Below, one piece after another: positions 38,336 through 47,298 of a stretch of DNA of 64,000 nt. A model generated the notes under the pieces. That model worked only from the letters and a program-made list of their open reading frames with translations, had not been told where the DNA came from and searched no databases. The DNA comes from Rhodococcoides trifolii (GTDB lineage: Bacteria > Actinomycetota > Actinomycetes > Mycobacteriales > Mycobacteriaceae). Both the position numbers and the translations under genes were made by a program. Each line of letters begins with the position of its first letter. Position 1 is the first letter of the stretch. The stretch lies in NCBI RefSeq assembly GCF_014635345.1, contig NZ_BMCU01000002.1:372001-436000 (forward strand). Direction: 5' to 3'.

Positions 38336-39040
38336 ATGAGCGAAATTTGGAACATCATCCAGTCACATCTCGACAGCGTCGGCGTCTCCGAGGCCGAGTT
38401 CGCGCGTCGGATGAACAGCAGTCCGCAGACCCTCAACTCGTGGAAGAAGCGCGGCCTACGCCAGCTCCCCGACAAGCGTCTGCTGAACGCGGTGTCGGAG
38501 CTGACGGGCGTGGGGTACCTCGCCGTACTGCGGGCAGCGCTCGTCGACACCGAATATCTGCTCGCCACAGCGGAGCCAGAAAGCATCGGCGGCAGCAAAG
38601 CCCGCCGATCCATGCTGAGCCTGGTGCTGGCGATCGAGGCCGTCGAGGACCAGGTCGGGTCGATCGAGACGTACGCCGACGCGTCCGACCCGGATAGCTA
38701 CGAGCAGCTGAGCTCGGACGTCGAGAACCTCGTGGACGAAGTGGGCGGCCTTACCGTCCGTGCCCGGCGAGCGGCCATCGACATGTTCGGCGACGAAGCG
38801 TCGTTCGCGGCCGCGCTGGCTGAGCGCAACGCGAGAGCTCGCGCGGGGGCGGCTCGTGCCGGCCGAGCGATCACTGGCCGGCCGGAAAAGATGCAAGATG
38901 CTCGAGCCGAGCGCAAGCCTGTCAACGCTGCAGACTCGACTTCGGACAATCAAGGTCGACAAGTTGACTACGAGCTAGCGCGACGCGACGGCGAAACGGA
39001 AGACGAAGCACGCGAGCGGCTTGGAATTCCCTACGACTGA
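38336..39040 (+). CDS. Immunity repressor-like HTH protein
   Basis: The 234-residue protein has an N-terminal helix-turn-helix (HLDSVGVSEAEFARRMNSSP, QTLNSWKKRGLRQLP) matching XRE/Cro-C1-type DNA binding, a helical middle and a charged C-terminal tail (DYELARRDGETEDEARERLG). It is the first gene of the rightward lysogeny operon and is divergent from the Cro-like gene. It has no peptidase domain; the ImmA-like peptidase encoded next may inactivate it. TTGACG at 38301 is a possible -35. Confidence 0.8.
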   Translation: MSEIWNIIQSHLDSVGVSEAEFARRMNSSPQTLNSWKKRGLRQLPDKRLLNAVSELTGVGYLAVLRAALVDTEYLLATAEPESIGGSKARRSMLSLVLAIEAVEDQVGSIETYADASDPDSYEQLSSDVENLVDEVGGLTVRARRAAIDMFGDEASFAAALAERNARARAGAARAGRAITGRPEKMQDARAERKPVNAADSTSDNQGRQVDYELARRDGETEDEARERLGIPYD

Positions 39041-39107
39041 CAGCAAAACCGCAGGTCGGCTAATTACACCTGCGTAGTTTGTCGGTACCGAACCGCAGAG
39101 TGTGCTC

Positions 39108-39536
39108 ATGACTCGATGGCACCCGTGGAGACACCTCCGCACCGAGCACCCTGATGTCGACGTGGAGTTCCACCGACACGACAGTGGGTGCCTCGGCCGG
39201 TGGTTGAACGGCAGCATCGAGATCAACCCACGATCCAATCAGCGGGAACGACGGTGCACCCTCACGCATGAAATCGTGCACCTCGAGCGTGGACCGGTCC
39301 CGAACGACGTGCGATTGGCGCGGCGGGAGGAGACCACCGTCGACCGCCTCACAGCGCATCGCCTGATTGCGCTCGACGCGCTCATCGACGTCCTCGCCTG
39401 GAACCGCTACCGGGTGGACGACGAAGCCGCCGAAGAACTGTGGGTCGACCTACCCACCCTCATCACTCGGGTGCGCACCCTCACCGACGAAGAACGCCGA
39501 TACATCGACACAGAACTCTCCCGGAGGCAGCCGTGA
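39108..39536 (+). CDS. ImmA/IrrE-family metallopeptidase
   Basis: ATG 39108 is preferred over GTG 39102. The 142-residue protein has the zinc-peptidase motif HEIVH (54-58) in the context TLTHEIVHLERG, as in ImmA/IrrE proteins. ImmA peptidases cleave prophage repressors in response to damage or signals. Its place right after the repressor gene supports this role. The segment with NGSIEINPRSNQRERRCTLT before the motif also matches actinophage members. Confidence 0.85.
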   Translation: MTRWHPWRHLRTEHPDVDVEFHRHDSGCLGRWLNGSIEINPRSNQRERRCTLTHEIVHLERGPVPNDVRLARREETTVDRLTAHRLIALDALIDVLAWNRYRVDDEAAEELWVDLPTLITRVRTLTDEERRYIDTELSRRQP

Positions 39537-39769
39537 ACGCAACACAGAGAATGATGCTCGACTTCGAGAAGTCGTACTATCACCACGCTGGATCGAAGGA
39601 AGAACAGATCCGAGAGACGTTCGACCTCAAGCCTATTCGGTACTACCAGCTTTTGAACCGGCTGCTCGACGAACCGGAAGCGATGGCCGCCGAACCGCTG
39701 CTGGTGAAACGGTTGAGACGACTTCGTGACAGCCGTGCGCAGGCGCGGCGGCAGCGGAAGGAAGCGTAG
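39533..39769 (+). CDS. DUF3263-like small DNA-binding-type protein
   Basis: GTG 39533 follows GGAGG and overlaps the peptidase stop by GTGA. The 78 residues match the DUF3263 pattern: MLDFEKSYYHHAGSKEEQIR, ETFDLKPIRYYQLLNRLLDE, with a basic end RRLRDSRAQARRQRK. DUF3263 proteins are small actinobacterial HTH-like proteins of unknown target. It ends directly before the integrase ATG, so the two are cotranscribed. Confidence 0.8.
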   Translation: MNATQRMMLDFEKSYYHHAGSKEEQIRETFDLKPIRYYQLLNRLLDEPEAMAAEPLLVKRLRRLRDSRAQARRQRKEA

Positions 39770-40930
39770 ATGGCGTGGGCAAGGAAACTGCCGTCCGGGA
39801 AGTGGCAGGCGTGCTACCGCGACAGCGCCGGCGGGGTCCGCACCGCGGGCACCTATCCGCGGCAGAACCAAGCGAAGAACGAAGCTGCGGCCGCCGAGAA
39901 AGCGGAGCGGGATCTGCCCACCCCAGCCGAAGCTGCGCGACTCACCTGGGGAGACTGGCGGCCCCGCTGGGAAGCGTCACGCATGATCGCCGCGTCCACC
40001 GCCCGCGCTGACGCCCGACGCCTCGACATCCACTTGCAGCCTTATTGGGGCAAACGGGTGCTGCGGTCCATCACCTCGGAAGATGTTCAGCAGTGGGTGA
40101 AGGTGATGGCGGGCACCACCACGGCGCGCGGGCAACGGATGGCCCCAGCCACCGTCACGCTGTGCTACAGACTGTTCTCCAACAGCATGAAGGCAGCGGT
40201 GAAAGCGCGAGTCCTCGCGGCGACACCGTGCCAGCAGATAGCGCTACCTGAGGCCGGCCCCGCACCGGACCGGTACCTCGAGGACGACGAAGAGGTCGCG
40301 ATTTTCGAGCACCTCGACGCGCGCGACCGGTTCGCCGCCGAACTTCTCGTGGGTACCGGCATGCGCCTGGGCGAAGGATTCGGTACGCATTGGGAGTCAG
40401 TGGACCTGGTGCGCCGCACTGTTCTGGTCAACAGGTCGTTCGATGACGGCGGCGGCATCATGAAGGCGCCGAAGTCGTACGCGCAGCGGGTGGTGCCCAT
40501 CTCGATGAGGTTGGCGGAGTTGCTGCGGGAGGAACTGGGGGAGCGTGGCCCCGGTCGGCCGGCGCCGATCGATTACGGGGATGCGTTGCGGGCGCGCACT
40601 GGTTTGGTGCTTCCTGGGCGGGATGGGATGCCGATGGATTCGCACGCGTTCCGGAAGCGGTTCCATCGTGCTGTGGGGTGGGCGTCCACTGGTCCTGATG
40701 ATGCGCGGCTTCCGGTGGGTCATGTGCGGGTGCACGACCTGCGGCACACATATGCGTCGCGGTTGGTGCGCGCGGGTGTGCCACTTCTGCAGGTGAAGGA
40801 ACTACTGGGGCATTCGTCGATCACGGTGACGGAGCGGTACGCACATCTGGCGCAGTCGCAGTGGGATGGGGTGCGGGCTGTGCTTGATGGGCCGGGTCGT
40901 GCTGCAGGTCGTGCAGCAGAAGCGTTGTGA
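39770..40930 (+). CDS. int: Tyrosine site-specific integrase
   Basis: The 386-residue protein has an N-terminal arm-binding region, a SAM-like core-binding domain (about 60-150) and a catalytic domain with the full set Arg199 (TGMRLGEG), His322 and Arg325 (HDLRHTYAS), His348 (LGHSS) and Tyr357 (TERYAHL). It inserts the phage at the tRNA 3' end and, with the excisionase-like protein, excises it. Candidate arm-type sites and the attachment core follow within 110 bp of its stop. Confidence 0.95.
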   Translation: MAWARKLPSGKWQACYRDSAGGVRTAGTYPRQNQAKNEAAAAEKAERDLPTPAEAARLTWGDWRPRWEASRMIAASTARADARRLDIHLQPYWGKRVLRSITSEDVQQWVKVMAGTTTARGQRMAPATVTLCYRLFSNSMKAAVKARVLAATPCQQIALPEAGPAPDRYLEDDEEVAIFEHLDARDRFAAELLVGTGMRLGEGFGTHWESVDLVRRTVLVNRSFDDGGGIMKAPKSYAQRVVPISMRLAELLREELGERGPGRPAPIDYGDALRARTGLVLPGRDGMPMDSHAFRKRFHRAVGWASTGPDDARLPVGHVRVHDLRHTYASRLVRAGVPLLQVKELLGHSSITVTERYAHLAQSQWDGVRAVLDGPGRAAGRAAEAL

Positions 40931-40940
40931 TTGATTGTGG

Positions 40941-41031
40941 GTGAGTGTCGGTGAGTGTGGTTTCAGATCCGGCACATAGTGCCTCTGACGTGGGAGAATG
41001 TCGCTCAGTGTGCGTGAGTGTTAGTGAGCTG
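40941..41031. repeat. Paired direct repeats, candidate integrase arm-type sites
   Basis: GTGAGTGT occurs at 40941-40948, 40951-40958 and 41014-41021, and a weaker GTGAGCTG at 41024-41031. Each pair is spaced exactly 10 bp, one helical turn, and the second pair lies just before the attachment core. This is the usual geometry of arm-type sites of tyrosine integrases. Confidence 0.6.
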
Positions 41032-41038
41032 AATAGCT

Positions 41039-41080
41039 CTCATAATCCATTGGTCGCGGGTTCGAGCCCCGCCCGCCCCA
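41039..41080 (+). other. Attachment site: 3' fragment of a CAT-anticodon tRNA gene
   Basis: The 42 bp read as a tRNA 3' half: anticodon loop CTCATAA, stem part, T-arm GCGGG-TTCGAGC-CCCGC, acceptor strand CCGCCCC and A. No 5' acceptor strand GGGGCGG occurs upstream, so this is not an intact gene. It matches an attR/attL core at a tRNA-Met (or CAT-Ile2) gene; the whole tRNA should lie at the other prophage end. Confidence 0.8.
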
Positions 41081-41104
41081 CCGTGATCGGAACGAAACGC
41101 CAGG

Positions 41105-41587
41105 TCAGCCGAAGGCGTGTGCCCACGTGACGGTGCGGTCGGTCTCGGCGTCGTCGTCGATCGGGGTCGACACGATCACCGTGAACTGTCGCCCTGCGAC
41201 TCGGGCGACGCTGATGTCGAGCTCGACGGAAATCGAATCGCCGTTCTTGCGAATCAACCGAACCCGAGCGGCTGCTCGTTCCGTCTCCGACGTGACGACC
41301 GGGGTGGCTGCGGCGTGCAGCAGGTGTGCGTCCTCGGGATGGACGATGTTCGGAGTCTCCATCACGGAGAGCTCACCGCGTTCGTAACCCAGCAGGGAAG
41401 TGCACGACGGGTTGAACAGCACCAGCGCACCCTGCTCGTCGTGCACCGAGGTGGCCTGGCTGCACGTGACGATCAAGTAGAAGAATGCCGAAAGTTCAGC
41501 GTTGGCGGAGTTATTGGATCCGGTGGCCGAATCGGCGCGCTGCGCCTCGTCGAAACTCGGCATCGAGCCGTTTTCCGTGCTCTCCAT
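41105..41587 (-). CDS. PAS-domain protein
   Basis: ATG 41587 gives 160 residues; earlier in-frame ATGs (41623 and beyond) are possible and no ribosome binding site is strong. A single PAS domain is evident: HDEQGALVLFNPSCTSLLGY, ELSVMETPNIVHPEDAHLLH, VRLIRKNGDSISVELDISV. It lacks an attached output domain, so it may sense a ligand or redox state and pass the signal to a partner. The divergent GGDEF-EAL gene is a natural candidate. Chromosomal gene just beyond the attachment site. Confidence 0.8.
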   Translation of the reverse strand: MESTENGSMPSFDEAQRADSATGSNNSANAELSAFFYLIVTCSQATSVHDEQGALVLFNPSCTSLLGYERGELSVMETPNIVHPEDAHLLHAAATPVVTSETERAAARVRLIRKNGDSISVELDISVARVAGRQFTVIVSTPIDDDAETDRTVTWAHAFG

Positions 41588-41853
41588 GAAAATATTTTGG
41601 CACAAACCATTCGTCCGTGTCATGCGGTCTCGATCGAGAGTCGGTCCGATCGACGTCGATAGAAGAACCGCGGGTAACTCAATGCCTGTTTCAAGCCTGT
41701 CCCGTCGCTGTTTGAACGCGCATTGCATACCGATCGACAGGTAACGAGCCGGCATCGTCGTTCTGCCGCGAGAACCACGAAACGCGTGGCGAGCGCGATG
41801 TTGATCAACGAACTGTAGGCTCCGCAGAATCAGTTTCTCCAGAAGGAGGGAAC

Positions 41854-43686
41854 GTGCCGCGCCGGCCTCTCGACGTCTTGGTCGCCGACGTGGCTTCGCG
41901 TCTCATGGGCGTGGACGCCACGACGGTCGACCATGCCTACCGGGTGATTCTGCGCGATCTCGTCGAATATTTCGACATCGATTCCTGTTTTCTGCGCCAC
42001 AACGATCACATTCGGCGCGCGACGATTCTGGTGGCGGAATGGCCGCCTCGCGAGCACATTCCGGATCCGGATCCGCTCGGTGTGGTGTTCTTCGACGATG
42101 CGGATCCGATGTTCGCGGCCATCGAGTATCAACGCGATGTGGGCATCTTCCGGCCTTCCGACCGGAGCGGCGGTGCTCGGGGCACGGGATCCACCGCGTC
42201 GGCTGTCGTGACGACCACGATGGTCTCGGTTCCTCTCGTGGCGGGTGGGCGTCCGACCGGCATCCTCGGATTCGTGCGTTTCGGCGATCGTGACTGGCCG
42301 GAGGACGATCTGGCGGCGCTCAAAGCGATCGCCACGCTTCTCGCCCAACTGCAGGAGCGAGTGTCGGCCGAAGACCGGCTGCGTTTTCTCGCGCTGCACG
42401 ACGACCTCACCGGATTGTCGAACCGCCGCAGTCTGACCGCTCATCTGGAAGGTCGGCTCGCGATGGGACATCCGGGCCCTGTCGCCGTTCTCTTCGTCGA
42501 TCTCGACCGACTGAAGGCGCTCAACGACTTCCTCGGCCACGTTGCGGGCGACCAGTACATCCAGGCTGTCTCGAAGCGGTTGCAGGAGAGGTTGATTCCC
42601 GGCGACTTCATCGCCAGGCTCGGTGGAGACGAGTTCGTGATCGTGCTCGGGGGGTCGCACACTCGCGACGAGGCCATCGCACGAGCGGCCACCGTCCGAG
42701 AACTGATCTCCGAGCAGGTGGAACTGGGTCACGAGCGGGTGAGCCGAAACGCAAGTATCGGTGTCTACGTGGCCGATCCGGGAGCGATCACCGCCAACGA
42801 GGCCGTTCTCGCCGCCGACCGGGCCGCGATGGAGGCGAAAGCCGCCGGCGGAAATGCGGTGATGGCGTTCACCGACCAGATGCGGTCCGAGAGCGATCTG
42901 CGCAACGACATCGAAATCCACCTGCAGGCGGCCATCGCGGGCGATGCACTGCTCCTGGACTTCCAACCGGAGGTCGACCTGCGCACGGGGCTGATCACGG
43001 CCGTCGAGGCCATCGCCGCATGGGATCACCCGACGCGTGGGCGACTGCAGTCCGCCGATTTCGTTCCCGTGGCGGAGGCGACGAATCTCGCCGGCCAACT
43101 GGGGAGATGGGTCATCGACAGCTCGTGCGCAGCTCTGGCCCGCTGGCGGTGCGAGGGCGCCAACCACGATGTGATCGTGCGAACCAACGTGTCCCCGGCC
43201 CAGGTGCTCAGCGCCGATTTCGTCCAGTCGGTGGCCGACACGCTGCTACGTCACGCTGTGCCGGGCAATCGGCTCTGCCTCGAGGTCACGGAAGTAGCGG
43301 TTGTCCACGACATCGTGCGTACCCGCATCGTCTTGGCCAGACTGCAGGATCTCGGAATCCGTATTGCCATCGACGATTTCGGTACCGGGTTCAGCTCGCT
43401 GCTCCACCTCAAGGAACTGCCGTTCGACGTGCTGAAGATCGACCGCGATTTCGTCGTCGGTCTCGGGACCGAAGCCGACGATCTGGTGATCGTGCACGCC
43501 ACCGTCGAACTGGCACGCTCGCTAGAGCTGGACATCGTCGCCGAGGGGTTGCAGTCGGAACGGGCGGCGCGAATCCTGTTCGACCTCGGCTGTTTTCACG
43601 TCCAAGGCGCCTACGTGTCCAACCCGGTGGACGAGAACACGTTCGTCCGATTGCTTAAGTCGGCGGAGCCGCTGGTGACGCTGTGA
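41854..43686 (+). CDS. GAF-GGDEF-EAL bifunctional cyclic-di-GMP protein
   Basis: GTG 41854 follows GAAGGAGG. The 610 residues comprise a GAF-like N-terminal sensor (about 10-165), a GGDEF domain with intact LGGDEF (257-261) and an EAL domain (about 350-600). The inhibitory RxxD site before GGDEF is absent. The EAL signature reads EAI (385-387); DDFGTGFSS (508-515) and the catalytic-loop AEGLQ are present. The protein could make cyclic-di-GMP; phosphodiesterase activity is plausible but the variant EAL motif makes it less sure. The 3' end overlaps the convergent oxidoreductase gene by 32 bp. Confidence 0.92.
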   Translation: MPRRPLDVLVADVASRLMGVDATTVDHAYRVILRDLVEYFDIDSCFLRHNDHIRRATILVAEWPPREHIPDPDPLGVVFFDDADPMFAAIEYQRDVGIFRPSDRSGGARGTGSTASAVVTTTMVSVPLVAGGRPTGILGFVRFGDRDWPEDDLAALKAIATLLAQLQERVSAEDRLRFLALHDDLTGLSNRRSLTAHLEGRLAMGHPGPVAVLFVDLDRLKALNDFLGHVAGDQYIQAVSKRLQERLIPGDFIARLGGDEFVIVLGGSHTRDEAIARAATVRELISEQVELGHERVSRNASIGVYVADPGAITANEAVLAADRAAMEAKAAGGNAVMAFTDQMRSESDLRNDIEIHLQAAIAGDALLLDFQPEVDLRTGLITAVEAIAAWDHPTRGRLQSADFVPVAEATNLAGQLGRWVIDSSCAALARWRCEGANHDVIVRTNVSPAQVLSADFVQSVADTLLRHAVPGNRLCLEVTEVAVVHDIVRTRIVLARLQDLGIRIAIDDFGTGFSSLLHLKELPFDVLKIDRDFVVGLGTEADDLVIVHATVELARSLELDIVAEGLQSERAARILFDLGCFHVQGAYVSNPVDENTFVRLLKSAEPLVTL

Positions 43687-45790
43687 CCTCCACCGGCACA
43701 CCGTTCAGGATGGCGTTGGCCGATACAGCGTCCACCTGATCGGGGTCCGTCAGGTCGTTCATGCTCGGCCCCGCGACGCCGGTCGCGACGGACAGCTTGC
43801 TTCCCGACTTTCCGTGCCCGAAGCCGTGCGGCAGGCTCACCACCCCACGCATCATCCGATCGCTCGCCGAGACCTCCACGTCGACGACGCCGGCGGCCGA
43901 GACGACCCGAGCGAGAGTGCCGTCGCCGATGCCGCGGGCGGCCAGATCCTCGGGATGCGCCAGCAGGTGATGGCGCGGTTTCCCTTTGACGAGTCGCTCG
44001 GAGTTGTGCATCCAGGAGTTGTTGCTGCGCACGTGGCGTCGACCGATCAGCAACAGTCCCGAGGTGGGCGTCTCGGTCAACAACGCGGCCAACTCCGGTA
44101 GGTGCGAGGTGATGGTCGGTTGCATCAACGAAATTCGCTTGTCCCGGGTCTTCAGTTTGCCGGGCAGACCCGGCTGCAACGGCCCGAGATCGATGCCATG
44201 GGGGTTCTTGCGCAGAGCGGAGACGGACAGACCCTTACGCGCGCGGCGCAGCAGAAGGTCGATCGACGCGGTGGGAGACAACCGGAATCGAACCTCGCGT
44301 ACCACCGAACGCGGGTGCAGCCGCTTCAGGACATTCGAGTTGCGGCGCGCCGTGTAGCGCAGAGCGAGATCGCGGAAAATCTCCCAATCATGCTTGGCGC
44401 CATCAGGTTTCGGCAGTACGGCAGGGGAGAGCTTGGCGGTGTTGCGCACCGCGAACGTGTGGAAGATCAAATCGTAATGATCACGTTCGAGTGCTGACGT
44501 CGGCGGCAGAATCACATCGGCGTGCCGAGAGGTCTCGTTGACGTAGATGTCGAAGGACACCATGAAATCGAGCCCGGCAAACGCCTCGTCCAAACGCTCC
44601 CCACCCGGCATCGACAGCACCGGATTGCCCGACGAGACGACCATCGCCTTGATCTGGCCCTTGCCCTCCGTGGTGATCTCGTCCACCAGAGTCGAACACG
44701 GCAGCTCACCCGCGAACTCCGGAAGATCGCGAACTCGACTGCGCCACTTGTCCAGATGACCTCGGCCGATCACCCCCGCCGACACCAGGGAGATGGCCGG
44801 ATCGGTCATCATCGTGCCGCCCGGGCGGTCCAGATTTCCGGTGATGATGTTCAACACCTGAATTGCCCACTGGCACACCGACCCGAACCGCTGCGTCGAC
44901 ACGCCCATCCGGCCGTACACCGCCGCGCGGTCCGCACCCGCGAGATCCGCCGCGAGAGCTCGGATCTCGGCGGCCTCGATGCCGACCACGGGGGCCACGG
45001 CCTCCGGGGTGAACGTGAGAACGGCCTGCCCGACCTCCTCGAGCCCATCGACGTACGGTGCGGGAGAGGCAGAACCGTCGGAGATGATGGTGTGGATGAG
45101 GGCCAACAGAAGGTAGGCGTCGGTCCCGGGCCGAATGAAGTGGTGGGTGTCGGCGATGTCGGCGGTCTCCGTGCGGCGGGGGTCCACGACGATCATTCGT
45201 CCACCGCGGGCCCGAAGTGCCTTGGCGCGCTTCGCGAAATCGGGCACTGTCATCATGCTGCCGTTCGACGCCATCGGATTGGCGCCGAGCACGAGGAAGA
45301 AGTCCGTGTTGTCGATGTCGGCGATCGGAAGCAGCAGTTGATGCCCGTACAGGAGTCGATTCGCCAACTGATGGGGAAGCTGGTCCAGGGACGTCGCCGA
45401 ATACCGGTTGCGAGTGCGGAGCAGGCCGAAGAACGGGATGCCGTGCGTCATCGCTCCCAGGCTGTGCACGTTCGGATTTCCGGCGTAGACGCCCACCGCG
45501 TCGGCGCCGTACTTCTCACGCACCCCCACGAGTCCGTCGACGACGAGGTCGTAGGCCTCGTCCCATCCGATCTCCTGCCACCCGTCGTTCGTCCTGCGAA
45601 CGGGGCGACGCAGGCGGTCGGGATCGGAATGGATGTCGACGAGCGCCGTGGCCTTGGGGCAGATGTGGCCGCGGGAGAGCGGATCTTCCTTGTCACCGCG
45701 GATGGACTGCACGACGCCGTCGGCAACGGTGAACTCGAGTCCGCACATTGCCTCGCAGAGGTTGCAGGAGCCGTAGGCAGTGGTGGTCAT
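43655..45790 (-). CDS. Molybdopterin-dependent oxidoreductase, formate dehydrogenase-like
   Basis: ATG 45790 gives 711 residues, the normal length; the longer frame upstream is not used. The N-terminus has the [4Fe-4S] motif Cys9-x2-Cys12-x3-Cys16-x27-Cys44 (CNLCEAMC, GHICPK), followed by molybdopterin-binding segments such as VLGANPMASNGSM and VVDPRRTETADIAD and the C-terminal MGD-binding fold (VSLPHGFGHGK). No selenocysteine or obvious substrate residue assigns it. Actinobacterial members of this type are single-subunit and of unproved substrate. Confidence 0.92.
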   Translation of the reverse strand: MTTTAYGSCNLCEAMCGLEFTVADGVVQSIRGDKEDPLSRGHICPKATALVDIHSDPDRLRRPVRRTNDGWQEIGWDEAYDLVVDGLVGVREKYGADAVGVYAGNPNVHSLGAMTHGIPFFGLLRTRNRYSATSLDQLPHQLANRLLYGHQLLLPIADIDNTDFFLVLGANPMASNGSMMTVPDFAKRAKALRARGGRMIVVDPRRTETADIADTHHFIRPGTDAYLLLALIHTIISDGSASPAPYVDGLEEVGQAVLTFTPEAVAPVVGIEAAEIRALAADLAGADRAAVYGRMGVSTQRFGSVCQWAIQVLNIITGNLDRPGGTMMTDPAISLVSAGVIGRGHLDKWRSRVRDLPEFAGELPCSTLVDEITTEGKGQIKAMVVSSGNPVLSMPGGERLDEAFAGLDFMVSFDIYVNETSRHADVILPPTSALERDHYDLIFHTFAVRNTAKLSPAVLPKPDGAKHDWEIFRDLALRYTARRNSNVLKRLHPRSVVREVRFRLSPTASIDLLLRRARKGLSVSALRKNPHGIDLGPLQPGLPGKLKTRDKRISLMQPTITSHLPELAALLTETPTSGLLLIGRRHVRSNNSWMHNSERLVKGKPRHHLLAHPEDLAARGIGDGTLARVVSAAGVVDVEVSASDRMMRGVVSLPHGFGHGKSGSKLSVATGVAGPSMNDLTDPDQVDAVSANAILNGVPVEVTASPAAPPT

Positions 45791-45830
45791 GCGTTCACGG
45801 TAACCGGGCGCCGACTCGTAGGCTGCCGTA

Positions 45831-46646
45831 GTGACTTCTTTGACTGCACTGGACGACTGGCCTGTTTCGTCGGTGGCGGCTGCCGTGATCGGCGACGGCT
45901 GGATCGACGGGACGTACGGCGACATCGACGCGGTCTACGAGTTGGCGTCGGTGACCAAGTTGCTCAGCGCGTACGCGGTATTGGTGGCGGTCGAGGAGGG
46001 TGCGTTCGAACTCGACGACCCAGCTGGTCCGGAAGGATCGACGGTGCGGCATCTGCTGGCACACGCGTCGGGTCTCGCCTTCGGTGAGCGTCGGGTGCAG
46101 AGCCCGCCCGAGACCAAGCGCATCTACTCCAGCGCGGGGTTCGAAGCGCTGGCCGACTTCACGGCGGAGAAGACCACGTTCACGTTCGCGGACTACCTGC
46201 AGGAGGCGGTACTCGATCCGTTGGGGATGACGCGAACGTCACTCCCCGGCCCGGCCGGGCACGGGGCTCGCTCGACCGTGTCCGATCTCGCCGCCTTCGC
46301 CGGGGAACTGTTGAACCCGACGCTCGTGTCGGGGGAGACGCACGCCCTCGCCGTGTCCGTGCAGTTCCCCGGTCTCGACGGCATCCTGCCCGGGTACGGA
46401 TCGCAGCGCCCGAACGACTGGGGACTCGGTTTCGAGATCAAGTCGCACAAGGATCCGCACTGGACGGGGGCTCGCAACTCCGAGGGCACCTACGGGCACT
46501 TCGGTCAGTCGGGGACGTTCCTGTGGGTCGATCCGGTGGCTCGGCAAGCACTGGTCGTGTTGACGGACCGTGACTTCGGCGACTGGGCCAAGCCGCTGTG
46601 GCCGGCGCTGAGCGACAGCACTCTGCCAGGTTCGCCACAGCAATAA
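45831..46646 (+). CDS. Serine beta-lactamase/penicillin-binding-like hydrolase
   Basis: GTG 45831 gives 271 residues. The SxxK motif SVTK (40-43) is intact. The second motif reads YSS (99-101) in place of the usual YxN. The third site is HFGQSG near the C-terminus. Class C beta-lactamase-like esterases of this plan are usually soluble peptidases or esterases in actinobacteria, not resistance enzymes. No signal peptide is visible, so it is probably cytoplasmic. Divergent from the oxidoreductase gene by 40 bp. Confidence 0.88.
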   Translation: MTSLTALDDWPVSSVAAAVIGDGWIDGTYGDIDAVYELASVTKLLSAYAVLVAVEEGAFELDDPAGPEGSTVRHLLAHASGLAFGERRVQSPPETKRIYSSAGFEALADFTAEKTTFTFADYLQEAVLDPLGMTRTSLPGPAGHGARSTVSDLAAFAGELLNPTLVSGETHALAVSVQFPGLDGILPGYGSQRPNDWGLGFEIKSHKDPHWTGARNSEGTYGHFGQSGTFLWVDPVARQALVVLTDRDFGDWAKPLWPALSDSTLPGSPQQ

Positions 46647-46772
46647 CATCCGACGCGCCGTACGACTGGTGTAACAGGGGTAACTCGAGGCACACTGGGG
46701 AGTAACGGAAACACCAGTGCAGACGCAAGGTCGTTGGGGAAGACGTCCCTCGTCGAAGCTGGAGGTAAACCG

Positions 46773-47285
46773 GTGCATGGAATGAACCAGTTCGCGGAGG
46801 CGACAACGGGTGTCGTGTACATCCACTCGTCGCCTGCCGCGCTGTGCCCGCATGTCGAGTGGGCCCTGTCCGATGCACTCGACTGCAGGGCGAATCTGAA
46901 ATGGTCGACGCAACCCGCGTACGACAACCAACTCCGAGCGACCACCAACTGGGTCGGACCGGTCGGAACCGGCTCACGACTGGCGAGTGTGCTGCGCTCG
47001 TGGCAGATGTTGCGCTTCGAAGTGACCGAGGATCCCAGTGACGGTGTCGACGGTGAACGCTTCTCGCACGTACCCGGACTAGGCCTGTGGCACGGGACGA
47101 CCAGCGCGAACGGTGACGTGACCGTCGGGGAGCAACGACTCAAGTCCATCCTCGAGCGCGGTGCTGCCAACGTGGCCGGTGAGCTGGAGTACGCCTTGGG
47201 TACGGCGTGGGACGAAGCGCTCGAACCGTTCCGCCTCGGCGGCGTCGGCGCAGAGGTGACGTGGTTGGCGCGGAGTGCGGGGTAG
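46773..47285 (+). CDS. DUF3145 family protein
   Basis: GTG 46773 has GGAGG seven bases upstream; an ATG at 46734 lacks support. The 170-residue protein follows the DUF3145 pattern: NQFAEATTGVVYIHSSPAAL then CPHVEWALSDALDC and LRSWQMLRFEVTEDPS. The family is restricted to actinobacteria and uncharacterised. In mycobacteria and relatives a DUF3145 gene commonly lies next to the FAS-II operon as here, so a link with cell envelope lipid synthesis is possible. Confidence 0.88.
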   Translation: MHGMNQFAEATTGVVYIHSSPAALCPHVEWALSDALDCRANLKWSTQPAYDNQLRATTNWVGPVGTGSRLASVLRSWQMLRFEVTEDPSDGVDGERFSHVPGLGLWHGTTSANGDVTVGEQRLKSILERGAANVAGELEYALGTAWDEALEPFRLGGVGAEVTWLARSAG

Positions 47286-47298
47286 GGCTGGTTTTTTG

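Larger units (their letters stand above)
1..41080. mobile_element. Siphovirus-type prophage (right-hand part; left end outside window)
   Basis: Recognisable phage genes fill this interval: terminase, portal, MuF, capsid protease, major capsid and tail proteins, RecT, excisionase-like protein, repressor and tyrosine integrase. The right edge is a 3' tRNA fragment directly after the integrase, a common actinophage attachment arrangement. The tape-measure, minor tail and endolysin genes and the intact tRNA are not seen and should lie to the left. All core modules visible here have open reading frames, so the element may be functional. The right boundary is inferred from the tRNA fragment; the left boundary cannot be seen. 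Confidence 0.95.

Noticed and set aside
40960-41080. A complete tRNA gene at the prophage edge
   Set aside because: The 5' acceptor and D-arm are absent; only the sequence from the anticodon loop to the 3' end is present.
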